In this document: piece by piece, positions 51,811 to 60,661 of the stretch
How the letters are laid out: every line of letters starts with the position of its first letter
Numbering within the stretch: position 1 is the stretch's first letter
NCBI RefSeq assembly: GCF_018069625.1
Contig: NZ_CP072941.1
Coordinates: 9,920,001-9,984,000, forward strand
Source of the DNA: Streptomyces yatensis
GTDB lineage: Bacteria; Actinomycetota; Actinomycetes; Streptomycetales; Streptomycetaceae
DNA: 64,000 nucleotides
Direction of reading: 5' to 3'
The notes under the pieces: generated by a model
The model's database searches: none
Told to the model about the DNA's origin: nothing
What the model saw: only the letters and a program-made list of their open reading frames with translations
Program-made: the position numbers and the translations under genes

Positions 51811-52830
51811 GTGTTGTGGCAGGACATCACGATCGCCGGGACCGGTTCCTGGATACCGCCGATCCGGCAGAAACACGAGCCGTGGGACAAGCCGGTGGAC
51901 CACGGGCCGCCCACCCTGGTCGCGCTCAACGGATTCACCTCGGCCGCCGTCTCCACGGACAGCACGCCGTCGCAGATGGCCGCCCGCGCCGGCCTGAAGG
52001 CACTGCGCCACGCGAACGTCACCGGCGCCGACCTGAGCCTGCTGGTGCACGCCAACTTCCAGGACGAGGACCACTACGCGCCCTCCGCCTATCTGCTGCG
52101 GGTGCTCGGCGGACCGGACACCAACGCGATCGAGCTGGGCGCCGCCAGCGACGGCGGGGGAGCCGCGCTGGTCACCGCGGCCGAACACCTCACCGCCAAA
52201 CCGGCCGCGAAGGCCGCGCTGGTGACCGCCGGTGTCCGGTTCCGGCCCGAACGGTGGGGCCACGTGTCGGAGATGGGGCATCTGGCCGGTGACTCCGGCG
52301 CCGCCGCCGTCCTCACCCGGGGGACGGGCTTCGCGCGGCTGATGGCGACCGATCAGGCCGCGCAGCCGCAACTGGAGGTGCTGACCCGGGCCCGGACGGC
52401 GCCCGACGGCAGCGGCCGGCCGCTCCTCGTCGAGGAGACCGGATTCATGCCGTACATCGACGCGCTGCGGCAGTCCACGCGCCGCTGTGTCGAGACCGTC
52501 CTCGAGGAGACCGGCGTCCGGCCGGAGGGCATCGCGCGTGTGCTGCCCATCGCGATCGGGTCGGAGGTGCTCGACCTGCTGCTCGGCGGTGCGCCGCTGG
52601 GCCTGCGGGCCGCCGACACCAGCTGGACCTTCGGCCGGCACCTCGGCCACTGCGGACCGTGCGACGTCCTGCTCGCCCTCGACCGGGAGTTCCGCTCCGG
52701 CACGCTGCGGGCCGGGGAACGGGTCCTCGTCGTGAGTTTCGGGCTCGGCTTCCGCTGGACCACCGCGCTGCTGGAGATCACCCGCGACCCCGTCACCGCG
52801 GTGCCGGCCGGCCACTCAACGAAGAAGTGA
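51811..52830 (+). CDS. KAS III-like protein with Ser in place of the catalytic Cys
   Basis: 339 residues from GTG 51811 (GAGGAG six bases upstream; an in-frame GTG at 51790 lacks one). It follows the FabH fold from ITIAGTGSWIPP to VLVVSFGLGFRWTTALLEI. The nucleophile position, normally AAC, reads GAASDGG with Ser113, and the usual HQAN block is replaced by LPIAIGSEVLD; His-containing HLGHCGPCDVLLAL follows. Ser-type relatives such as DpsC act as starter-unit acyltransferases rather than condensing enzymes, and CerJ-like relatives form esters. Here it may choose the starter unit or esterify the product (inference). Confidence 0.82.
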   Translation: MLWQDITIAGTGSWIPPIRQKHEPWDKPVDHGPPTLVALNGFTSAAVSTDSTPSQMAARAGLKALRHANVTGADLSLLVHANFQDEDHYAPSAYLLRVLGGPDTNAIELGAASDGGGAALVTAAEHLTAKPAAKAALVTAGVRFRPERWGHVSEMGHLAGDSGAAAVLTRGTGFARLMATDQAAQPQLEVLTRARTAPDGSGRPLLVEETGFMPYIDALRQSTRRCVETVLEETGVRPEGIARVLPIAIGSEVLDLLLGGAPLGLRAADTSWTFGRHLGHCGPCDVLLALDREFRSGTLRAGERVLVVSFGLGFRWTTALLEITRDPVTAVPAGHSTKK

Positions 52831-52838
52831 GGTTCCCC

Positions 52839-54302
52839 ATGACAGACACGAGTACGGCCTCCGCCGGATCGGTGCCGCTCGCCCCGCGGGCGTGGCCGCT
52901 GCTGGGCCACGCGCTGCCGCTGCTCCGTTACCCGCTGGCGTTCATCATGTCGCTGTCCGGATACCGCGAGATGGTCCGCGTCCGGCTCGGCCCGAGCTCC
53001 GCCGTGATGATCTGCGACCCCGACCTGACCCGGCAGGTGTTCCTCAACGACCGGACCTTCGACAAGGGCGGCCCGATCTACGACCGGATCCGCGAGGTGA
53101 TCGGCGACGGCCTGTCCACCTGCGCCTACCCCCTGCACCGGCGGCAGCGCCGGCTGTGCCAGCCCTCGTTCCACCCGACCCGCCTCGCCGGGTACGGCGC
53201 GGTCTTCGCGCGGGCGGCCACGAACAAGGCGGGCTCCTGGCGGGACGGCGACGTCCTCGACGTCACCCAGGAGATGATGACGCTCACGACGCGGGCCACC
53301 ATGGAGACGATGTTCAGCGGCGCGCTGCCGGCCGAGACCATGCAACGGTGCCTGGCCGACACCGCCGTGATCGTGAGCGCGTTCTTCCGCCGGATGATGA
53401 CGCCGGCGCTGCTGCGGCGGCTGCCGACCCGGCAGAAGCGGCGCTACGACGACGCCCGCACCCGGCTGGCCGCCACCATCGCGGAGATCATCGCCGAGCG
53501 GCGGGCCGATCCGACCGACCACGCCGATCTGCTCTCCACGCTGGTCGCCGCGGTCGACGAGGAGAGCGAGGACGGCCGGCGTCAGCTGAACGACGCCGAA
53601 CTCGCCGACGAGGCCCTCACGTTCTTCCTCGGCGGCATGGAGACCACGGCCATCACCCTGGCCTGGGCGCTGCACCTGCTCGCCACCAACCCGGACGTCC
53701 AGCACCGTCTGAAGGCCGAGACCGACCGGGTCCTGACGGGCGGGAAGCTCGACCCCGCGCATCTGCCCTCGCTCGGCCTGGCCTCCCGGGTGGTGACCGA
53801 GACGCTGCGGCTGTATCCGCCGGCCTGGATGATGACCCGTGTCGTCCGGGAGGACGCCGAACTGGGCGGCGTGCGGTTCAAGGGCGGCAGCACCATCGTG
53901 CTCAGCCCCTACCTTCTGCACCGCCGGGCCGACCTCTACGACGAGCCCGACCGGTTCGACCCGGACCGCTGGCTGGACGCCCAGCCCGACCGCCGGGCCA
54001 CCTACATCCCGTTCGGCGCCGGTGCCCGCAAGTGCATCGGGGACCAGTTCGCCCTCACCGAGGCCATCCTGGCGCTGACCGCCATCGTCGACCGCTGGGA
54101 GCTGACCCCGGTCGGCGACCAGCCGTTCCAGCCCAAGGTGGAGACCAGCCTGAGCTCACGGGGACTGCGCCTGCGGCTCACCGAGCGGCGGTCCTCCGGC
54201 GCCGGCGACGCGGAGCGGAGCGCCGCCGCAGCGCTGTCCGCCTCCGTCCAGCCGCCCACCCAGCCGGGCGCCGCCGCCTGCCCGGTGAAGCACGGGAAGT
54301 GA
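52839..54302 (+). CDS. Cytochrome P450 (pentalenene-oxygenase / CYP4-like class)
   Basis: 487 residues from ATG 52839; a GTGAGG ribosome site overlaps the stop of the KAS III-like gene. I-helix GGMETT (265-270), ExxR ETLR (321-324), haem loop FGAGARKCIG with Cys399. WMMTRVVREDAELGGVRFKGG and PYLLHRRADLY resemble PtlI-type and fatty-acid hydroxylating P450s, not the CYP105 pair elsewhere in the window. A Pro/Ala tail of about 40 residues ends the protein. As part of the operon it probably oxidises the acyl or polyketide chain. It needs ferredoxin and reductase, not encoded in the locus. Confidence 0.92.
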   Translation: MTDTSTASAGSVPLAPRAWPLLGHALPLLRYPLAFIMSLSGYREMVRVRLGPSSAVMICDPDLTRQVFLNDRTFDKGGPIYDRIREVIGDGLSTCAYPLHRRQRRLCQPSFHPTRLAGYGAVFARAATNKAGSWRDGDVLDVTQEMMTLTTRATMETMFSGALPAETMQRCLADTAVIVSAFFRRMMTPALLRRLPTRQKRRYDDARTRLAATIAEIIAERRADPTDHADLLSTLVAAVDEESEDGRRQLNDAELADEALTFFLGGMETTAITLAWALHLLATNPDVQHRLKAETDRVLTGGKLDPAHLPSLGLASRVVTETLRLYPPAWMMTRVVREDAELGGVRFKGGSTIVLSPYLLHRRADLYDEPDRFDPDRWLDAQPDRRATYIPFGAGARKCIGDQFALTEAILALTAIVDRWELTPVGDQPFQPKVETSLSSRGLRLRLTERRSSGAGDAERSAAAALSASVQPPTQPGAAACPVKHGK

Positions 54303-54306
54303 TCCC

Positions 54307-55416
54307 ATGAGGCCTCATATCAAGCCGCTGGTGAAGCAGTTGCTCGGCTCCCGGGAGATCAGCCTGCACACCGCGGAGCCGGCCGACACCCTGCACGCTC
54401 CCTCGCGGCCCTACCCGAACGGGTGGTTCTGTCTGGCCTTCAGCGACGAGCTGCGGGCCGGGTCCCTCACCACCCGGCGGCTCGCGGGCGCCGAGGTCGT
54501 CCTCTACCGGACGGCCAAGGGCGTACTGCGGGCGGTCCGGCCCCAGTGCCCGCACCTCGGAGCCCATCTCGGCGTCGGCGGATCGGTCGAGGGCGAGGAC
54601 ATCGTCTGCCCCTTCCACCGGTTCGCCTTCGACCCGTCCGGTGCCTGTGTGCGCACGGGTTACGACCAGCCGCCGCCGAAGGCGTCGCTCACCCAGTACC
54701 CGGTGTGCGAGGCCAACGGCGGTGTCTACGTGTGGTGGCACGCCCTCGGCATGCCCCCGCAGTGGGACGTCCCGCTCTTCCCGATGGACGACCGGCAGCC
54801 GTTCAGCCACGCCACGTTCGACATCGCCGGTCATCCGCAGGACGTCATCGAGAACGCCTTCGACTGGGGCCATCTGCCGGCCCTGCACGGTCTGGAGGAG
54901 GTCGACATCGAGGGCCTGCCGGTGACGGGGGAACCGGTCAGCACGGTCACCGCGACCGCCCGGAACACGATGATGCGGGGGTTCCACCAGTCCTACACGC
55001 TCACGGTGATCGGGCTCGCCACCATCGCGGCACGGACGGTCCTGCCCGCGGGCGCGGGAAGCCTGTATGTGATGCTCCACGCGACCCCGACCGCCCCGGG
55101 CCGGATGCAGGTCCGCTTCGGCACCAAGCTGGAGCTGAACGGACTCCCGGGGGTGCCGGACTGGCTGGGGCGCCCGGCGGTGATGCCCGTGGCCCGGCTG
55201 CTCAGCGAAGTCCTGCAACGGGTGGGCAGTGTCGACACCGGCGCTGACCTGCTGATGTGGCACCACCAGGAGCACGTCGCCCACCCCCGGCTCGCCAAGG
55301 GCGACGGTCCGATCGGCCGGTACCGGCAGTGGGCGCAGCAGTTCTACACGGAACCCTCGGCCGATCTGGTCCCTCCGCGGCCCGAGCCCTCCGAGGTGAG
55401 CCGCTCGGAGGAGTGA
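54307..55416 (+). CDS. Rieske non-haem iron oxygenase (KshA/Neverland-like)
   Basis: 369 residues, four bases after the P450 stop. The Rieske cluster is CPHLGAHL (Cys81, His83) and CPFHRFAF (Cys101, His104) with the standard spacing of 17. The mononuclear iron site is in ENAFDWGHLPALHGLEEVD (Asp186-x2-His189-x4-His194). This arrangement resembles 3-ketosteroid 9-alpha-hydroxylase oxygenase and the cholesterol desaturase Neverland. It should hydroxylate or desaturate a hydrophobic substrate, here probably the synthase product. No dedicated reductase is encoded in the locus. Confidence 0.9.
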   Translation: MRPHIKPLVKQLLGSREISLHTAEPADTLHAPSRPYPNGWFCLAFSDELRAGSLTTRRLAGAEVVLYRTAKGVLRAVRPQCPHLGAHLGVGGSVEGEDIVCPFHRFAFDPSGACVRTGYDQPPPKASLTQYPVCEANGGVYVWWHALGMPPQWDVPLFPMDDRQPFSHATFDIAGHPQDVIENAFDWGHLPALHGLEEVDIEGLPVTGEPVSTVTATARNTMMRGFHQSYTLTVIGLATIAARTVLPAGAGSLYVMLHATPTAPGRMQVRFGTKLELNGLPGVPDWLGRPAVMPVARLLSEVLQRVGSVDTGADLLMWHHQEHVAHPRLAKGDGPIGRYRQWAQQFYTEPSADLVPPRPEPSEVSRSEE

Positions 55417-55529
55417 GCGCGGGCGACAGGGCACGGGTGGGCGGTGTCGCCGGTCGACCTCGACCGGCGACGGCCGGACGACGGGGCCCCGGGGCGGATC
55501 GAAGGCGCTTCTACGAGCACGAGGGAGAA

Positions 55530-55838
55530 ATGGGCATGGCCATGTCATCGGACCGGGCGGTTCCGGAGCCCCTGGGCGACCCCGGCGACATCGAGACGGA
55601 ACTGCTGCACCACCTCGAACTGCGTACCGGGAAGACCTGGTCGGCCGACGCGGATGTCTTCGGCTCCGGCGGGCTGTCCTCGCTCTTCGCCATGGAGCTG
55701 GTGGTGCACCTGGAGCGGACGTACGGCATCGCCGTACGCGGCGCGGATCTCCAGATGGACAACTTCAGGACCGCGCGGAGCATGGCCGCGCTGGTCGGCC
55801 GCCTCCGCCGGCCGACCGTGGACGGCCCCGGCGCGTGA
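55530..55838 (+). CDS. Discrete acyl carrier protein
   Basis: 102 residues (ATG 55530; ATG 55536 fits the GGGAG spacing at least as well). The carrier fold is recognised from DIETELLHHLELRTGKTWS, DVFGSGGLSSLFAMELV and LERTYGIAV. The phosphopantetheine Ser would be Ser51 in GLSSLFAME, with Ser where most carriers have Asp. The LFAMELVVHLE block resembles carriers that hold starter or extender units. It is the last gene of the operon and is followed by a terminator hairpin. It may be the partner of the KAS III-like acyltransferase (inference). Confidence 0.82.
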   Translation: MGMAMSSDRAVPEPLGDPGDIETELLHHLELRTGKTWSADADVFGSGGLSSLFAMELVVHLERTYGIAVRGADLQMDNFRTARSMAALVGRLRRPTVDGPGA

Positions 55839-55871
55839 CGCCGCCGCGGTGGCCCCCATGATCACCGGACT

Positions 55872-55897
55872 GGGTCGGCTGCCCGGGCGGCCGACCC
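55872..55897 (+). terminator. Hairpin terminator closing the biosynthetic operon
   Basis: GGGTCGGC (55872-55879) and GCCGACCC (55890-55897) pair perfectly around a G+C-rich 10-base centre that contains GCCCGGGC. It lies 34 bases after the ACP stop. Confidence 0.6.
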
Positions 55898-55996
55898 GCG
55901 CACGTCATCGAACGCACCGTCGGTCGCGCAGTGAGCGGGACCGGTTCACATGATCCGCCGGACATGACCCAAGCCGCCCAGCCTGCCGGAGCATGT

Positions 55997-56368
55997 TCAG
56001 CCTCTGGCCACCACGCAGAAGGGATGCCCAGCCGGATCGGTGAGGACTCGCCAGCGATCTTCATTCGGCTGGTGATCCGGCTTGCCCGCGCCCAAATCCA
56101 GTAGCCAGGCCTCGGCCTTGTCCAGGTCGTCGACGTCGAAGTCCAGGTGGAACTGCTGGGGAACGATTTGGTCGGGCCAGCGGGGAGCCTGGTAGTCGTC
56201 GACCCGCTGGAAACCGATGAAGAGTCCGTCCTCACGGAGGAGTCCGGCAAAGTCGGCGTTGGACTTCGGATGCGTTTCGAGGCCGGTGGCCTGCTGATAG
56301 AACGCTGCCAGCACCAGGGGGTCGGCGCAGTCGAGTGTTATCGCGGACAACTTCATCAGCGGTGGCAT
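55997..56368 (-). CDS. VOC-family protein (glyoxalase-like)
   Basis: 123 residues from ATG 56368 (GGAG five bases upstream). MKLSAITLDCADPLVLAAFYQQATG is the usual beginning of the fold and RVLTDPAGHPFCVV its end with the DPxGHPFC metal/active-site pattern of the glyoxalase-like subgroup. The frame remains open upstream, but without a ribosome site. The substrate is unknown. It is convergent with the biosynthetic operon. Confidence 0.85.
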   Translation of the reverse strand: MPPLMKLSAITLDCADPLVLAAFYQQATGLETHPKSNADFAGLLREDGLFIGFQRVDDYQAPRWPDQIVPQQFHLDFDVDDLDKAEAWLLDLGAGKPDHQPNEDRWRVLTDPAGHPFCVVARG

Positions 56369-56534
56369 GGCAGCTCCGGGCCGGTCGGTGACCTTCGCGA
56401 TGTCACACACTAATGGGTCAGCCCTGCCCAACTCATGCGCCCGCGACCGAAGAACACCCCCGGTGCGCCCGCGACCGAAGAACACCTCCGCCAGGGCGTG
56501 CCGGCCGACACATCCGCACGGCCGTCGCTCGCGT

Positions 56535-58763
56535 TCAGGTGTCCATGGCCGGCAGCCCGGGCAACAGCTTCTCCAGCGTGATGGGGAAGTCGCGCACCCG
56601 CACACCGGTGGCGTTGAACACCGCGTTCGCCACCGCCGCACCAGACCCGCAGATGCCCAGCTCACCGATGCCCTTCGCGCCGAGGACGTTGGCCTTGTCG
56701 TCGTATCCGTCCAGGACGACCGCCTCGACGTCGGGGATGTCGGCGTTGACGGGGACCAGGTATTGCGCGAGGTCCCGGTTGACGAAGGCGCCGGAGCGTG
56801 GGTCGACGACGGCCTCTTCCTCGAGGGCGGCGCCGACGCCCCAGATCATGCCGCCGATCAGCTGCGAGCGGGCCGTCCTCGGGTTGAGCAGGCGGCCCAC
56901 GGAGAACACGCCGAGCATCCGCCGCAGACGGATCTCGGCGGTGTCCGCGTCGACGCCCACTTCGGCGAAATGGGCTCCATAGGTGTGGATCGAGTAGTTG
57001 GTGTAGTTGGGCTCATCGCCCATGAAGCGCGTCTCGCCCTCCGCCGCCACACCGTCGGGGTGGTGGCGTGCGACCAGCTCGCTCAGCGGCTCCGACGCGC
57101 CACCGATGCGCACATCGCCGTCGGAGAACACCGCGTCCGCCGGGTCCAGGCCCCGCAGCGCGGAGCGCGCGTCGTCGTGCGCCTCGGCCAGCAGTTTCTC
57201 GCGCAGCGCCGCGCACGCCCGGTGCACCGCGGTGCTGGAGTTCGCGGCGCCCCACGAGCCACCGGATCCCCAGCTGGTGGGGTTGTCGGAACGCCCGAGC
57301 TCGATGCGCACCCGGTCGGCCGACAGGCCGAGCCCGGCGGCCGAGACCTGGGTGAGGATGGTGTACGTGCCGGTGCCGATGTCGGTCATGTCCGTCTGGA
57401 CGACGGCGGTGCCGTCCGCCTCCAACCGCACCCGGGCCGCGGCCGGCCCTTGGAGATGCACCCGGATGGCGACGGCCATCCCGTAGCCGACCAGCCACCG
57501 TCCCTCGCGCCTGCTCGCAGGAGTGGTGGGGCGTTGCTCCCAGCCGAACCGGCTCGCGCCCTCACGCAGGCATTCGACCAGGTGCCGGTCGCTGTACGGC
57601 ACGCCTCGCTCGGGGTCGAGGGTGGGCTCATTGCGGATCCGCAGCTCGACCGGGTCCATCCCGAGCGTATCGGCCAGCTCGTCCATCGCCGACTCGACCG
57701 CCAGCAGGCCCGGTTCCTCGCCCGGCGCGCGGACATCCGTCCCACGCGGCAGGTCGAGTGGCGTGAGCCGGTGACTGGTGAGCCGGTGGGGCGCGGCGTA
57801 GAGGCTGCGGCTGGTGGCGGCGGTCTGCTCGGCGTACTCCACGTCCGGGTTGGTGTGCATGGTGACGTCATGGGCGATCGCGGCCAGCCGCCCGTCGCGC
57901 TCCGCGCCCAGCCGGACCCGCTGGCTCGATGTGGAGCGCATGCCGATGAGCTGGAAGATCTGCTGCCGGGTCATCGCGACCTTGACCGGGTGGTCCAGCT
58001 CGCGGGCGGCGAGCGCCGCCAGGATCGTCTCGGAGTGGATGCCCAGCTTGGATCCGAACCCCCCGCCGACGAAGGGGGAGAAGACATGAATCCGTGCCGG
58101 GTCGATCCGCAGCGTATTGGCGATCGATGCCTGCGCCGCGTCGACGATCTGGGAGCTGACATAGACGATCAGGTCCTCGTCACGCGGCGCCACCAGGCAC
58201 GCGTTCGGCTCGATGGGCATGGAGAACTCATACGGCGTCGTGTAGAGCTGGTCGATCTTGACCGCCGCGCCGGCGAATCCGGCATCGAAATCGCCCACTG
58301 ACGTGTCCGTGGGCAGTCCGGCGTTGACCGTTTTCGGGACGTACGCCTCGCCTTCGTGCTCGGCGAAGGCGAACCGCCCCCGCCCGCCCGCGTACTCCAC
58401 CTCGATGAGCTCGGCCGCCGCCCGGGCCTGCTCGAAGGTCTCGGCGACGACCAGCGCCACCGGCTCGCCGTAGTAGTGGACGTCCGGGCCGGTCAGCACC
58501 GGCTGGGCGCGCCAGTATTCGAACGGAATGGACTCATCGCGGATGCCCTGCTCGGGGGCGTTGAGATGCGTCATCACCATGCGCACTCCCGGTGCGCCTT
58601 CGGCGTCCTCGGTGTCGATCCCGATGATGCGGCCCTTGCCGATCGTCGCGCCGACGATGAACCCGTAGAGCGGTTGGCCGGCCTCCCAGTGCTCGTAGGC
58701 GTAGGCGGCCCGGCCGGCCACCTTCAGCGGGCCGTCGACACGCTGTATGGCTTGCCCGATCAT
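56535..58763 (-). CDS. Xanthine dehydrogenase family aldehyde oxidase, molybdopterin subunit
   Basis: 742 residues. IGQAIQRVDGPLKVAGRAAYAYE is the N-terminal signature of PaoC/YagR-like large subunits. FSPFVGGGFGSKLGIHSE lies in the molybdenum cofactor region, and VGAALEEEAVVD with GAKGIGELGICGSGAAVANAV contains the active-site Glu region near the C terminus. With the two genes upstream it forms a three-subunit cytoplasmic enzyme oxidising aldehydes to acids with water as oxygen donor. No Moco maturation chaperone gene (PaoD-like) is seen before the window's next genes. Confidence 0.92.
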   Translation of the reverse strand: MIGQAIQRVDGPLKVAGRAAYAYEHWEAGQPLYGFIVGATIGKGRIIGIDTEDAEGAPGVRMVMTHLNAPEQGIRDESIPFEYWRAQPVLTGPDVHYYGEPVALVVAETFEQARAAAELIEVEYAGGRGRFAFAEHEGEAYVPKTVNAGLPTDTSVGDFDAGFAGAAVKIDQLYTTPYEFSMPIEPNACLVAPRDEDLIVYVSSQIVDAAQASIANTLRIDPARIHVFSPFVGGGFGSKLGIHSETILAALAARELDHPVKVAMTRQQIFQLIGMRSTSSQRVRLGAERDGRLAAIAHDVTMHTNPDVEYAEQTAATSRSLYAAPHRLTSHRLTPLDLPRGTDVRAPGEEPGLLAVESAMDELADTLGMDPVELRIRNEPTLDPERGVPYSDRHLVECLREGASRFGWEQRPTTPASRREGRWLVGYGMAVAIRVHLQGPAAARVRLEADGTAVVQTDMTDIGTGTYTILTQVSAAGLGLSADRVRIELGRSDNPTSWGSGGSWGAANSSTAVHRACAALREKLLAEAHDDARSALRGLDPADAVFSDGDVRIGGASEPLSELVARHHPDGVAAEGETRFMGDEPNYTNYSIHTYGAHFAEVGVDADTAEIRLRRMLGVFSVGRLLNPRTARSQLIGGMIWGVGAALEEEAVVDPRSGAFVNRDLAQYLVPVNADIPDVEAVVLDGYDDKANVLGAKGIGELGICGSGAAVANAVFNATGVRVRDFPITLEKLLPGLPAMDT

Positions 58764-58772
58764 CGCGCCTCC

Positions 58773-59756
58773 TCAGCTCGCCCGGGCCGCTTGCGCCAGC
58801 GTGCGGCACAGCGTGCGCTTGGCCAGCTCGATCTTGAAGTCGTTGTCACCCCGCCCGACGGCGTCGCGCATCGCGGCCTCGGCCGCGTCGCGATAGGTGG
58901 CCATCGTGGCCGGACGGCCCGTCAGCGCGGCCTCCGCCTCGACGGACCGCCACGGCTTGTGCGCCACTCCGCCGAACGCCACGCGTGCCCCGCCGATCGT
59001 TCCCTGATCGGCCGAGACGATGGCCGCCACCGAGACCAGCGCGAACTCGTAGGACGCCCGGTCGCGCACCTTGCGGTAGATCTGCCGGCCCGGCGGGGGC
59101 GAGGGCAGCGCCACGGCCGTGATCATCTCATCGGGAGCCAGCACCGTCTCGATGTGCGGGGTGTCGCCCGGCAGCCGGTAGAAGTCCGTGATGGCGACGC
59201 GGCGCTCCGAGCCGTCGGCCCGGAGCAGTTCGATCTCCGCGTCGAGCGCGGCCATCGCGACGGCCATGTCCGAGGGATGGGTGGCGATGCAGGAGTCGCT
59301 GGCACCGAGGATCGCGTGTATCCGGTTGAACCCGCCGATCGCCGCGCAGCCGGATCCGGGGTTCCGCTTGTTGCAGCCCGCGGCCGTGTCGTAGAAGTAG
59401 GGACAGCGCGTGCGCTGCAGCAGGTTTCCGCCGGTGGACGCCTTGTTGCGCAACTGGCCCGAGGCGCCCGATACCAGCGCCTCCGACAGCATCGGATAGC
59501 GCGTGCGCACCCGGGCATCGGCCGCTACGTCGGAATTCCGCGTCTGGGCGCCGATGCGCAGCCCGCCGTCCGGCAGCTCCTCGATGTCCCGCAGCGGAAG
59601 CCGGCTGATGTCGACCAGATGGCTGGGATCCTCGATGTCGAGCTTCATCAGGTCGAGCAGATTGGTGCCGCCACTGATGAACTTCGCGCCGGTGCGCGCC
59701 ACCGCGGTGACGGCGTCCTGTGTGTCCGTCGCCCGCTCGTAGGTGAAGGACCTCAT
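58773..59756 (-). CDS. Aldehyde oxidase FAD-binding subunit with extra 4Fe-4S site
   Basis: 327 residues from ATG 59756, overlapping the stop of the iron-sulfur subunit (ATGA). [18 protein letters not shown] is the FAD-binding motif, and [20 protein letters not shown] plus [15 protein letters not shown] contain the Cys residues of the additional [4Fe-4S] cluster typical of PaoB-like subunits. It passes electrons from the molybdenum subunit. Nine bases separate it from the large subunit gene. Confidence 0.92.
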   Translation of the reverse strand: MRSFTYERATDTQDAVTAVARTGAKFISGGTNLLDLMKLDIEDPSHLVDISRLPLRDIEELPDGGLRIGAQTRNSDVAADARVRTRYPMLSEALVSGASGQLRNKASTGGNLLQRTRCPYFYDTAAGCNKRNPGSGCAAIGGFNRIHAILGASDSCIATHPSDMAVAMAALDAEIELLRADGSERRVAITDFYRLPGDTPHIETVLAPDEMITAVALPSPPPGRQIYRKVRDRASYEFALVSVAAIVSADQGTIGGARVAFGGVAHKPWRSVEAEAALTGRPATMATYRDAAEAAMRDAVGRGDNDFKIELAKRTLCRTLAQAARAS

Positions 59757-60322
59757 CGCCGGCCTCCCTCCGCGCTGTCGCGGATGGCCGCGACGATGTT
59801 CGGATAGGCGGCGCACCGGCAGATGTTGCCGCTCATCCGCTCGCGGATCTCGTCATCGGTCAACGCGATCCGCGGCGCGGACACGTCGGCGGTGGCGTGG
59901 CTGGGCCAGCCCGCCGCCACCTCGGCGAGCATGCCGACGGCCGAACAGATCTGGCCGGGAGTGCAGTAGCCGCATTGGAAGCCGTCACGCTCGACGAAGG
60001 CCTGCTGTACGGGGCCCAGGTGGTCGGGATCGCCCAGGCCCTCGATCGTCACGATCTCATCGTCCTCATGCATGACGGCGAGCGTCAGACAGGAGTTGAC
60101 GCGCCGGCCGTTGATCAGCACGGTGCACGCACCGCACTGCCCGTGATCACACCCCTTCTTGGTCCCGCTCATGCGCAGCTGCTCGCGCAGCGCGTCCAGC
60201 AGCGAGGTCCGCGGATCCACCTCGAGACTCCGCACCTGATCGTTGACGTTCAACGTGATCGCCGAGAGGGGGGCCGGATCGCCCTGGCTCCGCCTCATGG
60301 CGTCCGTATCCGAAGCGCTCAT
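59753..60322 (-). CDS. Aldehyde oxidase [2Fe-2S] subunit
   Basis: 189 residues from ATG 60322. Two 2Fe-2S clusters are visible: the plant-type [16 protein letters not shown]...C and the C-terminal QCGYCTPGQ plus [12 protein letters not shown]. Unlike E. coli PaoA there is no Tat leader, so the complex should stay in the cytoplasm. First gene of the three-gene operon; GGAAGG lies upstream. Confidence 0.92.
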   Translation of the reverse strand: MSASDTDAMRRSQGDPAPLSAITLNVNDQVRSLEVDPRTSLLDALREQLRMSGTKKGCDHGQCGACTVLINGRRVNSCLTLAVMHEDDEIVTIEGLGDPDHLGPVQQAFVERDGFQCGYCTPGQICSAVGMLAEVAAGWPSHATADVSAPRIALTDDEIRERMSGNICRCAAYPNIVAAIRDSAEGGRR

Positions 60323-60661
60323 CACGGCCCGCCTTCCTCACTAGGTGCGGAGGTCACCCCGGATGTGCGGCGCCACTGCCGGGCGCGACCCCGCGGCCCG
60401 TCGCCACCACCCGGGCACGCTCCCCTTTCTCCAGCGTCTCGCAAGAACGCGACCGTCGCACCGCGAGGGTTCCGTCACCGGCGGCCCATCTGCCACCGGT
60501 TCCGTATCCCGAGGGAAGTGACAGGGTGTGGTGTATCTGTCGCTTATCGTGGTCGTGTGGGCGGCCGTCGAGCTGAGTCGGCGAGAGTCGGCTGTCTCGT
60601 GTGGTGGCTGCGGGGATACAGTCCGGCCAAGGTCCGGATGGGTACCAGGGGAGGGGCTGGT
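60323..60661. other. Divergent intergenic region, aldehyde oxidase / NB-ARC gene
   Basis: 339 bases without a supported gene. It holds the promoters of both divergent units; TATCTG near 60535 is a possible -10 box, otherwise nothing clear. A frame open across the region has no ribosome site until GTG 60662. Confidence 0.4.

Noticed and set aside
46567..52815. Very long open frames (889 and 1139 codons) on the minus strand opposite the megasynthase and KAS III-like genes
   Set aside because: Their composition mirrors the sense genes (long runs of Gly, Arg, Val, His), they show no domains, and the sense strand carries intact enzyme motifs. High G+C content keeps antisense frames open.
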